Of a DNA stretch of 64,000 bases, positions 28,101 through 39,400 are shown one piece after another; within the stretch, counting starts at the first letter, position 1, and the number at the start of each line of letters is the position of its first letter. The translations under genes and the position numbers were made by a program. Under the pieces are notes generated by a model. It made no database searches, had not been told where the DNA came from, and was given only the letters and a program-made list of their open reading frames with translations. The stretch lies in contig NC_134276.1 of NCBI RefSeq assembly GCF_949628215.1, positions 132,804,125 to 132,868,124 of the forward strand. Direction: 5' to 3'. Source of the DNA: Phalacrocorax aristotelis (lineage: Eukaryota > Chordata > Aves > Suliformes > Phalacrocoracidae).

Positions 28101-31100
28101 TGTTCTGAGTGCCCATGTCCCATGTCATACATTGTGACCTTGCCATGATTATTCTCTCTTCTGCTCTCAGAGCCTGCAAAAACAGGAAGCCAAGCACCTG
28201 TTTGACCGTCATGAGGGTCAGAGACCTGAAAACAAGAGCAAGAACCGATACAAGAACATCTTGCCCTGTGAGTCTTGCTTCTCCACTATAAAAACAAAAC
28301 AAAACAAAAACCCACACCCCCCCCAAAAAAAACCAAACCAACCAGCCAACCAACAAATAGGCAGGCAGTGAAGAGCTGTCCAAGTCATCCCTGGCTCTGT
28401 CTCAGCCCACTATATCCTCCAGAATGGGTTACAAGGTGTGTGGCATTGAGGATTTAAGAGCTGATGAGAGAGGTCACAGCCTTCTCATGTTCTTGAAGAA
28501 AAGAGTGAGGGTTGCATCAGACTCATTAGTTTCTGATGGTCCATCATAGGTGTAGAGAGATGGGAGGACAGGGTGAGATTGGTCTGACCCCAGAGAAGGA
28601 GAGGTGAAAACATGGGGCATGCTGCATGTACAGGGTAACCTGAATGAGGTGGTATGGGGCAGCAAAAAGCTTCATGTGCCAGGGTACAAAGTATCTCATT
28701 GTTCTGTTTATTCTTTCACTGCATCCCCAGTTGATCACTCCAGAGTCATCCTCCAGGGAAGGGACCCAAATATCCCTGGATCTGACTATATCAATGCCAA
28801 CTATGTCAAGGTGAGAGTCTTGAAAGATGGCTGTATGCCCAAAATGGGGGAGGGCTTGCTTACTCCTGCAGCCCTCCTGATCTTCCCCTGTCCACACTCA
28901 GAACAAACTGATCAGCCCAGATGAGTGCACCAAGACCTACATCGCTAGCCAGGGTTGCCTGGATGCCACAGTCAATGATTTCTGGCAAATGGTGTGGCAG
29001 GAGAACACACGCATTATTGTGATGACCACAAGGGAGGTAGAGAAAGGGCGGGTAAGTAGCAGTTTGTATGTGTCTCGGAGCTGCCTCCTATTCCCCTTCA
29101 ACCACTGTGCTGCTCTTTCTCTCTTTCCTGCCTTCTGCCCGTCCTCACCCTGTCTTCTCTGCCCACACAGAACAAATGTGTGCCTTACTGGCCAGAGGTG
29201 GGCAGCACGAAGGAATACGGTCCCTACCTTGTGGAGAATGCTGGGGAGCATGATGCATTGGAGTACAAACTCCGGCACCTCTGTGTGTGTCCGATGGATA
29301 ACGTGAGTGTGCCTGGTTGAGGGCTGTCATGGAGCCCATGGATCTAACAGTCACTGTATGTCTAAGGCTGGGAACTGCTGGGTGCTGTGGTGATACCGCT
29401 ATTGTATTGTTCTTCGGGTTGCTGTTCCCACCTGTTTTGGGCTGGAATTGCACTGTTGGAATCACCAAGAAGTGCGCTGGAGACAGAGATTCCCTTTGGC
29501 TTCAGACCCACCTATCCCTGGGACAGAGGTCAGGGATAGGACTGGGTTCCAGTTTTACCAGTAGGGTGTTTTGTTATTATCAGGGTAAGGCTGTGCGTGA
29601 GATCTGGCACTACCAGTACCTGAGCTGGCCTGACCATGGTGTACCCAGCGAGCCAGGAGGAGTGCTCAGCTTCCTTGACCAAATAAACCAGAAGCAGGAG
29701 AGCATCCCACATGCAGGGCCTATTCTGGTGCATTGCAGGTTGGTACAGAGGTTGGGGTTTGAAGCATTCTCCATCCTTTATATAGGGTGATGTGTAGAAA
29801 GTCTGTCCTGCTGCACCAGCTCCTCTCCAGGACTTGCAAGTGAAGCTTATGCCAGCCCCACTATTTGCTTTTTCCTCTGATGCCCCCAAACCAAACTCTG
29901 CTGCCTGTTGAATCCTCAACTCTTTTGTGGCATTGCTGAACAGCTGCTATGTGTGCCACATCCTTCCCCAGAAGCATCTGCATTTTGTTTCAGGAGCGGT
30001 ACTGCTTTGACCTCTGCTTGTCTTCTCCTTGCAGTGCTGGGATTGGCCGCACTGGGACTATCATCGTCATTGATATGATAGTGGAAACAATCTCCACCAA
30101 GGGTAAGAGGACCCCAAAGTGTCTTGACGTGAATTGGCTTACCCAGTAGGGCTGTGCCCTTAAGTCCAGCTGCAAAGAGATGAAAACTATCAGGTATCAG
30201 TGGGAGACATTCTGCCACAGAAGGTTGTGCTGTCCTTGCTGTGTGGCAGCTGCTGGATCTCTGCACCGTGTCCGCTTACCCTGAGCTTGGGCTCTTCCTC
30301 CAGGGCCAGACTTGGAAGATGCTGAGCAGGAAAGAGGGATAGGAGGGCCATACAGAGTAAAGAATATGGAGGGAGGCAGAAACTTCTTGACTGACCTCCA
30401 CTGTGACTGCTTTTGGTGGAGAATTGGGAAGGGGGTGGTCCATAAGCTTTTCTGGTGCCCCTTGCTAGGGCTGGACTGTGACATTGACATCCAGAAGACC
30501 ATCCAGATGGTGAGGGCCCAACGCTCAGGGATGGTGCAGACGGAGGCCCAGTATAAGTTCATCTACATGGCCATCTGCCAGTTCATAGAGACAACCAAGA
30601 GAAAGCTGGAAGTTATCCAGGTGAGAAAGGGGACTCTACTTTCCTGTCCTGTCGGTCTAGGCCCTGCATGATGCTGGCTCTGAGCCCAAGCACTGTGTTT
30701 CCCAAGCTTTAAGCTAGCATTGGAACCTACATAGACTACAATGGTGTGCCAAGATTTGAGTCCCTCTCTTTAAAATTCAGGGACAACATTGGCAGCTCAA
30801 GTACCAACCCCTTCTGAATTTCTAAACCTGAATTCCTAAGTCTTAAGGCAGATATTTCAACTACATTCCATATAATGTCTCCACCAAGTGCTGTTTTGTT
30901 ACAAGTTGAATCTAAGACAGGCAAAGATTTTTCCTTCTCCTTTCCTCTTTGTCTTTCCCATCCTGGTTCTGCAGTTGCCTCCCAAGCCCTTGTGGAAAGG
31001 ATTTTCTCCTACTAGCTGAGAAGTGGCATCTTTTATGTATCTTTGTAGCCTCTGGCAGCATCCACTAGCTGCTGCTATCTGTTTAATATTCTTTAGCTGA

Positions 31101-31691
31101 CACATGGCACTCTCAGGCATTCTAGTGCCTCCAGAAATTTGTTGCCACACTGTTCACTGCTGTACAAGGATGCATTTGCATCCCTGCTGCTCACCTCTGT
31201 GACAGCAGCAGGCAGAGTGCACTGAGCCTGAGAACTTCAGCAATCCACCAACCTCTACTGAGATCCTATCACAAAGCATGGTCAAACAGCCAGAACTCTT
31301 CCATGATGCCTCGCATGCTTTTCCCAGGCCACACTCTTCTCAGCTTGGCTTTTCTCTCCTGTAGTCACAGAAAGGCAAGCCAAACGAGTCTGAGTATGGG
31401 AACATCTCCTACCCCCCTGCAGTGAGGAATGTGCACGCCAAGGCTTCACGAAAATCCTCCAAGTAAGAGCTCATCTAAACCAGAGGCCCATCTATGCCTG
31501 TCTCTGGCAACAGTCTCCCTGCTGGCTTGGCTGGCTTTTTCCTCTTGATCACTTTTCACTTTGTTTTTCCCTGGTCTTACAGGCAGAAAGAGGAGGCAAC
31601 AGTTTATGAGAACTTAGGGAAAAAGGAGGAGAAGGTGCGGAAACAGCGGTCCTCAGAGAAGAAGCTGAAAGGCTCACTGAAGAAAAAATAA
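19147..31691 (+). CDS. PTPN6: SHP-1 protein tyrosine phosphatase (PTPN6), 15 coding exons
   Basis: Cytosolic non-receptor tyrosine phosphatase that damps immune-receptor signalling by binding phosphorylated ITIMs. Exons: 19147-19154, 19441-19563, 19872-20066, 23238-23460, 24202-24318, 24488-24601, 28171-28267, 28731-28810, 28902-29051, 29171-29302, 29584-29738, 30035-30102, 30469-30620, 31365-31462, 31583-31691. All are GT-AG and in phase: 606 residues, against 595 in human. The first exon holds only ATG GTG AG (MVR), the haematopoietic start form. N-SH2 is about residues 4-105 (FLARPS, R30) and C-SH2 about 110-220 (WTFLVRES, R136). The PTP domain has KNRYKNILP, the WPDHG loop (D430) and the signature [11 protein letters not shown] with catalytic C464. 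The tail keeps both regulatory tyrosines, EYGNIS (Y549) and VYENL (Y579). The 11 extra residues all sit in one C-SH2 loop. A 3.1 kb antisense CR1 lies in the 24602-28170 intron. Confidence 0.98.
19173..19197. repeat. (TG)n microsatellite in first PTPN6 intron
   Basis: Twelve and a half TG units starting 19 bp after the splice donor of the MVR exon. Likely length-polymorphic. Confidence 0.95.
20067..23237 (+). other. PTPN6 intron (3.2 kb)
   Basis: Intron between the exons encoding the end of N-SH2 and the start of C-SH2. It contains two related segments near 21600 and 22010 (separate entry) and a pyrimidine-rich stretch at about 23020-23240 leading into the acceptor. No known repeat family, RNA or extra exon is recognised. 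Confidence 0.75.
21560..22110 (+). repeat. Two diverged copies of a ~100-bp segment
   Basis: The string TGTGGAAGCAGGACAGAGCT at 21606 recurs at 22015, with related flanks on both sides: CATCTCCAGCTGCTGAGGC against GATCTCTAGCTCCAGCTTCC before it, and a GGCCTT..GGC stretch after it. The offset is about 409 bp. This could be a local duplication or two copies of an unrecognised repeat. Confidence 0.5.
23461..24201 (+). other. PTPN6 intron, nothing recognised
   Basis: Intron of 741 bp splitting the C-SH2 domain. Donor GTGAGC, acceptor TTTAG at 24197-24201. No embedded feature seen. Confidence 0.85.
24867..27970 (-). mobile_element. CR1 LINE, long 3.1 kb copy C, antisense in PTPN6 intron
   Basis: Largest CR1 in the window, read on the minus strand. 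From the right (5') end: sequence typical of the ORF1-ORF2 junction (about 27700-27960), endonuclease ([20 protein letters not shown] at about 27650 downward, [15 protein letters not shown] at about 27500), the end of the endonuclease ([19 protein letters not shown], about 27000), linker ([20 protein letters not shown], about 26820), RT ([20 protein letters not shown] at about 26380; [20 protein letters not shown] at about 26000) and the C-terminal domain. Stops and frameshifts interrupt it, so it is dead. The left end is odd: the usual 3' octamers are missing and a T-run (24866-24875) followed by AAAA abuts the conserved tail. It adds most of the length of the 24602-28170 intron and is antisense to PTPN6. 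The right boundary is approximate. Confidence 0.92.
28281..28352. repeat. A/C-rich simple sequence
   Basis: Runs of AAAAC, a C-run, an A-run and AACC units just after the donor at 28267. Low-complexity intronic sequence. Confidence 0.8.
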
Positions 31692-32300
31692 GCACACATT
31701 GCAGGTAGCCCCATGAGGGGTTTGAACCTGGGATGTAGGACTGGACCTCACATCCAGGCTGGCCTGTCTCACATTCCTCGCTCCTGGATTGCAACTAGGC
31801 CTTCCCCTTCTTTTCCACGCCATGTTTCAGTGCCCTGAACCAGACTGCTTTCCAGCTCAGCTGACCAAGTTCATTGTCCCTTGCCTGTGCTGCCCCTTTA
31901 TCATTCATTAACAGGAAAAAAAATCACACCCCTTCTTTCCCTTGCTTTCTGAGCACTGGGAGCCCAAACTCACTTCTGCTGTGTCAGCTTCAGCAGACTT
32001 CCTGAGGGAGAACTAAGGAAGCTCTTTACAGGAGCTACACCTCTGCTCACTGCTGTGAGTTAGAGTTTAGCTTCTTAGTGTTCCCTGAAGCCTCCTCTTC
32101 TAAAGTCTGGAGTTTTTGGCCCGTTTCAGCTTAGTTCCTCTGTAATTCAACAGGAAACTTCCTCCTGCCTTAATACCAACCCTCTGCCCTGTGATCCCTT
32201 TTCTACTTGACCCTTTGATTGGATGCTGTAAATATGCCAGAATTTGATCTGATGGCCACCTTTTCTCCTATTTTTGTAAATAAACATGTATTTGCTTGAA
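31692..32300 (+). other. PTPN6: PTPN6 3' untranslated region
   Basis: About 0.6 kb from the stop to just after the AATAAA at 32279-32284. No other element recognised. Confidence 0.75.
32279..32284 (+). terminator. PTPN6: Poly(A) signal of PTPN6
   Basis: AATAAA 588 bp after the stop codon, followed by a TG-rich stretch (GAGTCAGTGTGG), as expected for a cleavage site. Confidence 0.85.
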
Positions 32301-33545
32301 TGCTGAGTCAGTGTGGAAAGGTCTGGATAAGCTCTGTGGATGCTGTAGCGATTTCAGCCATGATAATACAGAGAATAGCATGCCCCAAGCCAATGCCGCA
32401 AGGCACAGGTACAGCAATAACACACTTCCAAGGTGGAAGAATTCATCCTATTAGATAAAACAACTTCACTCTATGTCTAGGCAACAGGCAACATTATGAG
32501 GGATAAATTGCAGCACCAAGGATGAGTGCCATATGCCATCCTGTGCATAGTAGGGGGTATGCTGCCCCTTCTTAGCTGCAAACTGCCTCAAGCAAGCAAA
32601 GGCAGAAACAATCCCATCCTTTTTGAGTTCAGCAGCTGGTTCTGGAGCACATGGCCAGGAAAGCTGCCTTGGATAAAGACACGTACCTGAGACACAATAT
32701 ATTGGGAGGAAGGACATTGCTTGCTGTCATTTGACATGGCAAGAAACTTGGTCAGACGCGATTGGAAGGTACTTCGTGAGCAGCCCCTCTTCCCCATACG
32801 CTGGACTTCAGCTTCCCTTAGCTTGTGAGCCAACAGGCTCATGCATTTACTGGCTGGCTTTGCAACTCTGCTGCCGCTAGAGGAAAAGGCAGGAAAGGGA
32901 CAGAGAAGTAAAGCTGAAAGGTGAGTGGAGGTATACTGTGTTTCACTGCTGAATGATGCCAGATACCCTCTTCTAACCCATGGGCCGAAAGACCTACTCT
33001 CAGGAAACACCTGCTTTTGCTTTAGACCTCAATCCACTGCCTTCTTTAAAAGCTGCCACAGCCTAAAGCAAGGCATACCAATGGTTAGCTTAAACTCTAC
33101 CCAAAGCACAAAAATGAAGACATGGTGTGGAGCAAACTTGGGTTACATGGAGAACTGCATTTGTGTTTAAATTCCGCAGCTTAATGTGGCCATAATATCC
33201 ACCCTCTCCAAAGACCATAGCCTGAACAAGAACTTTCATGGATGTATGTCAAGAAATGCAGCCCTGAAATAAGCACTCTAGTCTGCTTTATGCTTAGGCA
33301 CTGTTACATACAGATTGCTTTTGGGTGGCTAGTTGAGAATGTATTTTCAAAGCAAAATCGGTGCTTCCTTGATGCTGCAAGTCAAGATGTACGGGTATTA
33401 GTTATGGCTCCGATTTCCAGTAAGAGTTGTAAAACCAGGAATCCATAGACTGTATCTGTTCCTTTAAACTTCTTGTACTCTGATTCACCTGCCTAAGAGT
33501 CCCTAAAGGCCTCTCTTCTTCATTGGAGAGCTTAAGTTGGAGTTG
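32301..33545. other. PTPN6-PHB2 intergenic, left part
   Basis: Non-coding to my reading, except for one exon-like stretch on the minus strand at 32687-32876 (separate entry). Mammals carry the miR-200c/141 hairpins in this interval; I looked for their mature sequences on both strands and did not find them. Confidence 0.55.
32687..32876 (-). other. Exon-like open segment of unknown nature
   Basis: On the minus strand a 190-nt stretch is bounded by a good acceptor (TTTTCCTCTAG) and a good donor (CAG|GTACGT). It is open in one frame (about 63 residues, including SLLAHKLREAEVQRM and TFQSRLTKFLAMSNDS) inside a 140-residue open frame (32588-33010). I do not recognise the product and found no partner exons. 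It could be a non-coding RNA exon, a lineage-specific PTPN6 antisense exon, or chance. Confidence 0.2.
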
Positions 33546-35370
33546 TTTGTACATAGAGATGGTTGGTTGTAAATACAGATGGTCTCGTGGAGGGCTGTCT
33601 TGGCTATTGTGGTCATGAAATAGTTGAATTTAAAATCTTTGGTGATATGAGAAAAACTGTCAGTAAAGCTACTACCCTGGATTTTGGGAGAGCAGACTTT
33701 AGACTGTTCAAGGAACTAGTTAGGTCCCCTGAAAATCTGCTTTTGAGGATATTAGGGTCCATAAATGCTGGTCACTTTTTAAAAGCCTGCTTTCAAGAGC
33801 ACAGGAGCAGGCAATTCCAGTGTGTCTGAAGTCAAGCGAGGCAGAAGGCTGGCTTGGCTGAATAGGGGTCTCCTGCAACTTCGGCAGAAAGTGTATGGAC
33901 AGGAGAGCTACAGACATGCTATTTGCCACTATAGGGAGAAAATTCGTATGGCCCAAGCTCAGTTGGAGTTGAAGCTGACCGGTATTGTGGTGGAGAACAA
34001 AAAGGACTTTTTAAAGTATGCTAACAGCAAAAGGAACACTAAAGAAAACATTGGTCCGCTACTTGATAAGGTTGGTCACCTCATCCCCAAATAGGGATGA
34101 AGATAAAGCAATGACATTTAATGCTTTTCTTCACCTCTGTCTTTAACACTGACAGTGGGTCCTGGGCTGCCCAGAGCCTTGGGTTGGAGGATGGCAGCTG
34201 GGGGAATGACAAGCTCCCAGTTGACTTTCAACTTTTATGGGATTTGCTGCTGGAACTGAATGCCCACAAGACTATGGGGCCCAACAGGATTCATCCCAGG
34301 GTACTGAACACTTGGCCAGTGTTGTTGCAAGACGTCTCACTAATATTTAGCAACAGTCTTGGGAATCTGGAGAGCTCCCCGTTGATGGCAAGCTGGCAAA
34401 TGTCATCCCAGTTTTCAAGGAGGGCAAGAAAGACGACCCTGGTAATCACAGACCTGTCAGTTTCACTCTGGTGCCTGGTAAAATTGTGGAGATTATTCTC
34501 GGAATTATTGAAAAAGATTTGAAAGACAATCACCACTTTGCAATGATTGTCTTTCAAGTCTTTTTCAGTAACTCCCAGGATAGTTTGGGACAACCATGAG
34601 GCAACATTGACTTGCCTTGAAAGGCAGTCATCCATCAAAGCCAGCATGGCTTCATTAAGGGAGTCATGCTTTACTAACTTAGTATCTTTTATGACAAGGT
34701 TACCCACCTAGCGTACAAAGAGAAGACAGCAGATATGGAGCTTTATTTTAGCAAAGCTTTTGATGCTGTCTCACAGTATCCTTCTGGACAACATCCAGCA
34801 CACACCTAGGTATGCACACAACTATGGGTGAACAACTGGCTGATGGGTTGGGCTCAAAGACTTGCTGTATTTGGGGTAACACCTAGCTCATGGCTAGTCA
34901 CTAGTCTGTTCCCCAGGGCTCAATTTTAGGGCCAGTTCTCTTCAAAGCTTTTATCAATGACCTTGATGCAGTAGCTGAGGACACACTAAGCTTGCTGACA
35001 ATACTAAATTAGGAGCTGTTGATTCCCTCGAGGGGACAGAGGTCTTACAGAGATCTTGATAGACTAGCACACTGAGCAATCACTAACCATACGGAATTTA
35101 ACAAGAACAAAAGCCAGATTCCACATGTGGAATGGTGTAACACTGGATGTACACATAGACCAGCAACTAGGGTGGAGCACAGTTCTTCAATGAGAGGGTG
35201 GTCAGGCTCCCCAGGGAAGTGGTCATGGCCCCAAGCCTGACTGTGTTCAAGATACATTTAGACAATGCTCTTATACATGGTTTAACTTCTAGGTTGCCCT
35301 GTGGGCAGTGAGGAGTTGGACTCAATCCTTGAGGGTCCTTTCCCACTCAGGATATTTTGATTCTTACCTC
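33546..35370 (+). mobile_element. CR1 LINE, old degraded copy D with internal fold-back
   Basis: CR1 on the plus strand between the PTPN6 and PHB2 3' ends. Recognisable pieces: the end of the endonuclease (TTLDFGRADFRLFKELV, about 33672-33720), linker (AQAQLELKLTGIVVENKKDF, about 33950-34010), RT (MGPNRIHPRVL at about 34275; FSKAFDAVS at about 34745; PQGSILGPVLF at about 34913), and a shortened C-terminal part with a 3' tail near 35340-35368. Many frameshifts, stops and small deletions make it clearly older than the other copies. A near-perfect inverted repeat at 34510-34566 interrupts the RT region (separate entry). Confidence 0.85.
34502..34575. repeat. Inverted repeat (fold-back) inside CR1 copy D
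   Basis: Left arm 34510-34532 (begins GAAAAAGATTTGAAAGAC) and right arm 34544-34566 (ends CTTTCAAGTCTTTTTC) are complementary at 22 of 23 positions around an 11-base loop. Pairing continues more weakly for about 9 further bases outward. CR1 has no hairpin at this point of the RT gene. Confidence 0.85.
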
Positions 35371-35835
35371 ATTCTAAATCTAGTATAAGGCAGCCCAATG
35401 AGACAGGGCAAAAGCCAGCCCCTAAAGCATACAGAATTTTGCCTTGGAAACTCAAGCACACAGGACAGTTTAGTCAGTGGAGGAAGTTTTCTCCTATACT
35501 TTTGGCCAGGTAAGCAGAGAAGAAAAAGCCCACGGTGCAACAATGTAGGTCAGGACACAGTACATACATGCTGCTGTGACACGGAAAAGCAAGTAAACCT
35601 GCACTCACCTCTAGCACCTCCAGGCAGCTAAGAAGCTGGCTCTGGTCACCCATGCAGCTATATGAGCATCCCCACCTGCTCATTCTCTCCCCACCCTGTG
35701 ATTTCTCAGTGAAGAGGAGGATATTTCCCTTGCTCCCTTCCCCACAACATCCTGATTCTGCCTTTGGCCAAATAAAAGCACTGCTCCACCTCCTCCTATG
35801 CAAAATAACCTTTTTCTGGCACTAAGCACACTTAG
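35371..35835. other. PTPN6-PHB2 intergenic, right part
   Basis: About 460 bp between CR1 copy D and the inferred 3' end of PHB2. An AATAAA occurs on the plus strand at about 35770 but no plus-strand gene precedes it. Nothing else recognised. Confidence 0.6.
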
Positions 35836-35857
35836 ACACAGTATAAATTTTCGGGGT

Positions 35858-35863
35858 TTTAAT
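35858..35863 (-). terminator. PHB2: Candidate poly(A) signal ATTAAA of PHB2
   Basis: On the minus strand ATTAAA about 550 bp after the PHB2 stop, followed by TATACTGTGTCTAAGTGTG, a TG-bearing downstream stretch. No canonical AATAAA was seen nearer the stop. Confidence 0.45.
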
Positions 35864-36411
35864 TTTTACAAATGTTTGAAAGAATCACTGAGCAGACAGT
35901 GACATGAATAGATATTTGAGCAGTGACAGGCACCCAATGAATGACATTTTCCTGAATTCAGTCCCAGGTTCTCTTGGGATCAAGAGTGAAACAAGATTTA
36001 CTAGAAAAAAAGCCTGGTGCTGATGGCAGCAGAACTCCCTCACTTGGCCAAAAAAAAAAAAAATTTCTGATTTTATGCTATAGAAATCTAAAAATTAATG
36101 ATGATTAGAGGTGAATTATTATATCCACATAGGTTAATACCAGTAAGCACCCTTGCCCCCTCCCCAGATTTAACTGGTGGGGGGATTACAGCTGCCTAGT
36201 GGCAGAGCCCAATCCCATGGATCACCATGGGTCACCATGAATGTGGTGAATGGATCACCACAGACAGGGCAGGGGCATGAAAACCAAATCTGGCTACTGG
36301 ATTAACAACTTCAAACTGAGGGTGAACAATGCTAGTGGAGGGAGTTCAAAGCTCCTTGCTCCTATCTTCTGCTGGTCAGCGCCGGTGGTTCTAGGATGCT
36401 TTAAGTTTCTT

Positions 36412-39400
36412 TCATTTCTTCCCTTGTTTGAGTAGAAGACTGTCACTGAAAGGCATACAGAAGGGATTCATTAGTCCAGAAAGCACAAGCAAAGCTGAAG
36501 TAGACCCTCACTGCAGACTTGGGGGGGGGAGGTGGGATGTCACCCAAGGATCTGGACTTCAAGCCCTTCCTACTAGGTACTTAAGCCTTCTGCAATGAAT
36601 AAGGCAGAATCTGGTCAGAGGTAAGGACAAAGGATCTTGCAATCAAAAATCCCACAGAAAAGCCAGCTCTGGCTTCCTTTCTTCATTCTATGCATTCTAT
36701 GCATTCTATGAAGCTTAAGCTGCATGCTATTAGCTCAGCTGGCACTGCCTGATCCAGTGAACACTGGACAGACGATGCAAAGCCACCAAACTCCTGCCAG
36801 CTCTGAAAGCAGGGAATGGGGGTTTCTAGTATGGGCTGGAAAGCTTTTGGAAAGTAACAAGAGCATCTGTCCTAGAGATTATTACCCCAAACCAACACAA
36901 ATCCCTATGATCATCTAACTGCCTCTTTGCCGTAGATGCAGGACGTCCTGTATACATAGGACAGATCAGAGGACACTCCTCAGTTACTCCTGCCTTCCCC
37001 ACACAAGGTTCCTTTACAGTACACACACAGAGCTCTAACTACTGAGTATCTCCTGCTTGGTGTAGATGTTTGTGTAGCCCTGGCAAGGAAGGCTTCAAGC
37101 TTCACATCACAAATGGGAACTGAGGTAGAGATGGAGTAAACTTCCTGTGGCCAGAAACATCCCAGGCACCAGGCAAACATCAACACCCTTGTTCCAAGTA
37201 CTAACAAAAGGATCAAAATAAACAGTGCCTTACCTTCCTCTGTGTGTCAGGAGATGCAGTGTCGGGGGTGGGGGGAGGAAGAAGAAAAACAAGAGTGAAT
37301 TGATTAGATATAACAAAAATCTCAATTTCCACAGTAAATAAGACTGCTCCCTACTTGGCCTGTGTCCTCTGGCATCAGGCTCCTCTCAGATAAAAGATCC
37401 TGAGAGAGTTCCAGAAAGGGGATCAGCTTCACAGGTAGGGTGCAGTTAAATCCAGCCCTCTGGCCCCTTTACCTGGTGAAGCCCTCATCCTGCAGGTTCA
37501 GTACCAAGTTATCTGCTGTGAGATACACACGGTTTTGTGAGCTGGCAATCTGAAAAAGAAATCCATTACAGAGATGGCATGACAAAATATAAACGCACAT
37601 GGAGGAATAGCACTAATAAAGACCCATCTTCCCCCTCCAGATACAGCAGTCTTGTTTTATTCACTTAAGATCTTGGTTAAATCAATGCAATTCCCAAAAC
37701 AATCCTGTAACTTCTTTACTTGCCAACCCAGTGCCATCAGACTTTCTAAAAGAAGTGCTCATTCTGTCTCCCTGCCAGACAGACCTTTGATCCCACACTT
37801 ATCTGTTCCCTTTTGTCAGCCTGCAGGAAACCAGGAGCTTTTGGTGGCTGCAGCTGAGTGTGGGTGATGGAATCTGCTGTGGATCTGGCCTTGTCACATG
37901 GAGAGCATGAACTCCTAGCCTCACATCTAATTGCCGATCACTACAAGCTAAATCTTAAGCCCCACTTGAGCAAAGGAGGGCTGGGCAGGAACAAAGATCA
38001 AGACAGGACAGGTCACATTCGCCTTAAATTCATCATGTGGCCACTGGGTGGGGAGGACAACACAAGGACTGCAGAAGGACAAAGGAAGTTCTGTGCCTCA
38101 TTGCTCACCGTTTTTGAGATGTTTTGAGCAGCTCGGATCTTACGTAGCTTGATATAGCCTGGATTCCTGCTGAGAGCTTCACCAAGGTACAGGAGAGCAA
38201 AAGTTAAGGAAAAACCTGCTAAGAGAAGCTGCTTACCCTCAAGGAATTTCTTCCTAAGCCATATTACCAAATATCTTAGTAATCTCTATCCCTAGAAGTT
38301 GGGCCTTTGGGCAGGCATATTTTTACTTCCCCAAATCAAAAACAAGGTTATGGATTACAGACACACAGAACCAATAAAAGTTAAACTTTACAACAGGGGG
38401 CAAAGGCTCATGGCCTTCTCTGCTCTGACCTGTAACCTCACTCCAGCCAACTGTCAGGAGGGGGAACCCGCTGACAAGTGACCTACTTGAAGCTGTCATC
38501 TGATAACAGTCTCCTAAGCGTGAGCCCACTGTGACAGATTCTCAGGACTGTCAAGCTCACAAGCCACATCACACAAAATTTCCCAAGGCAGGATATCATC
38601 TTGGCAGCTGTAGCTTCCCCTTCAGCCTGAACAATCTTCTGCTTCTGCTCCTGCTTGGCCTTCTCCACCAGGAACTGTGCGCGCTGTGCCTCCTGCTGGG
38701 CTGCAGAGTGAATGGCCAAAATAATTCAAAGCAGGTCCCATTTTCTGAGCCCTCCACCAGAACACTACAGCTAAGGCCTGGGGACTCTGCTTCCAAAAGA
38801 AACAATAGCACCCTGGAACGATATCCACAACTAAGAAATGTATCTAAGTGTACTTTACTTTTCCTTATATAAAATCAACAGCATCCAGACCCTCTAAACA
38901 TACCTCCCATAGCAAGTGATAGAGTCCCAGTCTGAAGAGGAACCCTACAGTCTTGGGAACTCAGTCCCACTGACAGTCTATCCCATTTACCATGACCCAA
39001 AGTTTTCTTATAATACTTGTGAAGTAACCTGTCTAGCTCCATTACTAAGGAGACTGAGATTTATAACTCTGTAGCTGTATCAATGCAAAAGTAATGACGC
39101 GCTACCCCAAATTCTGCTTCCTTGTTTAATAACTCAACAAAAAGGCAAAGGCGATCCACTCTTTCCAGGCATAAATTGAACTCACCCACTTGCTTAGCCT
39201 CCACAGCTGCTGTGTATTCACGACTGAAACTAAGCTCTGTGATAGCCACATCATCCAGGATGAGGCTGAAATCCTTGGCTCTCTCTGTCAGTTCTCGCCT
39301 GATGAGCAGAGACACCTGAAACACAAATATAGCAAAAAGAGTACCAAACACAGGCTACTTCTCGCTTTCTGTGCATTCCAAAAGCAAAGCACAACTGCTC

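Noticed and set aside
28281-28352. Repeated AAAAC/CCAACC units as a possible array
   Set aside because: Simple low-complexity sequence in an intron. No direct repeats with spacers, so not a CRISPR-like or regulatory array.
32290-35840. miR-200c/miR-141 hairpins, which lie between PTPN6 and PHB2 in mammals
   Set aside because: I scanned both strands for the mature sequences and seed contexts and found no match. They may be absent, moved or beyond by-eye detection.
38591-38600. Possible GT-AG donor near the end of PHB2 exon 6 instead of the AT-AC one
   Set aside because: No GT donor nearby keeps the frame and the conserved KMLGEAL junction, while the U12 donor, branch site and AC acceptor all fit.
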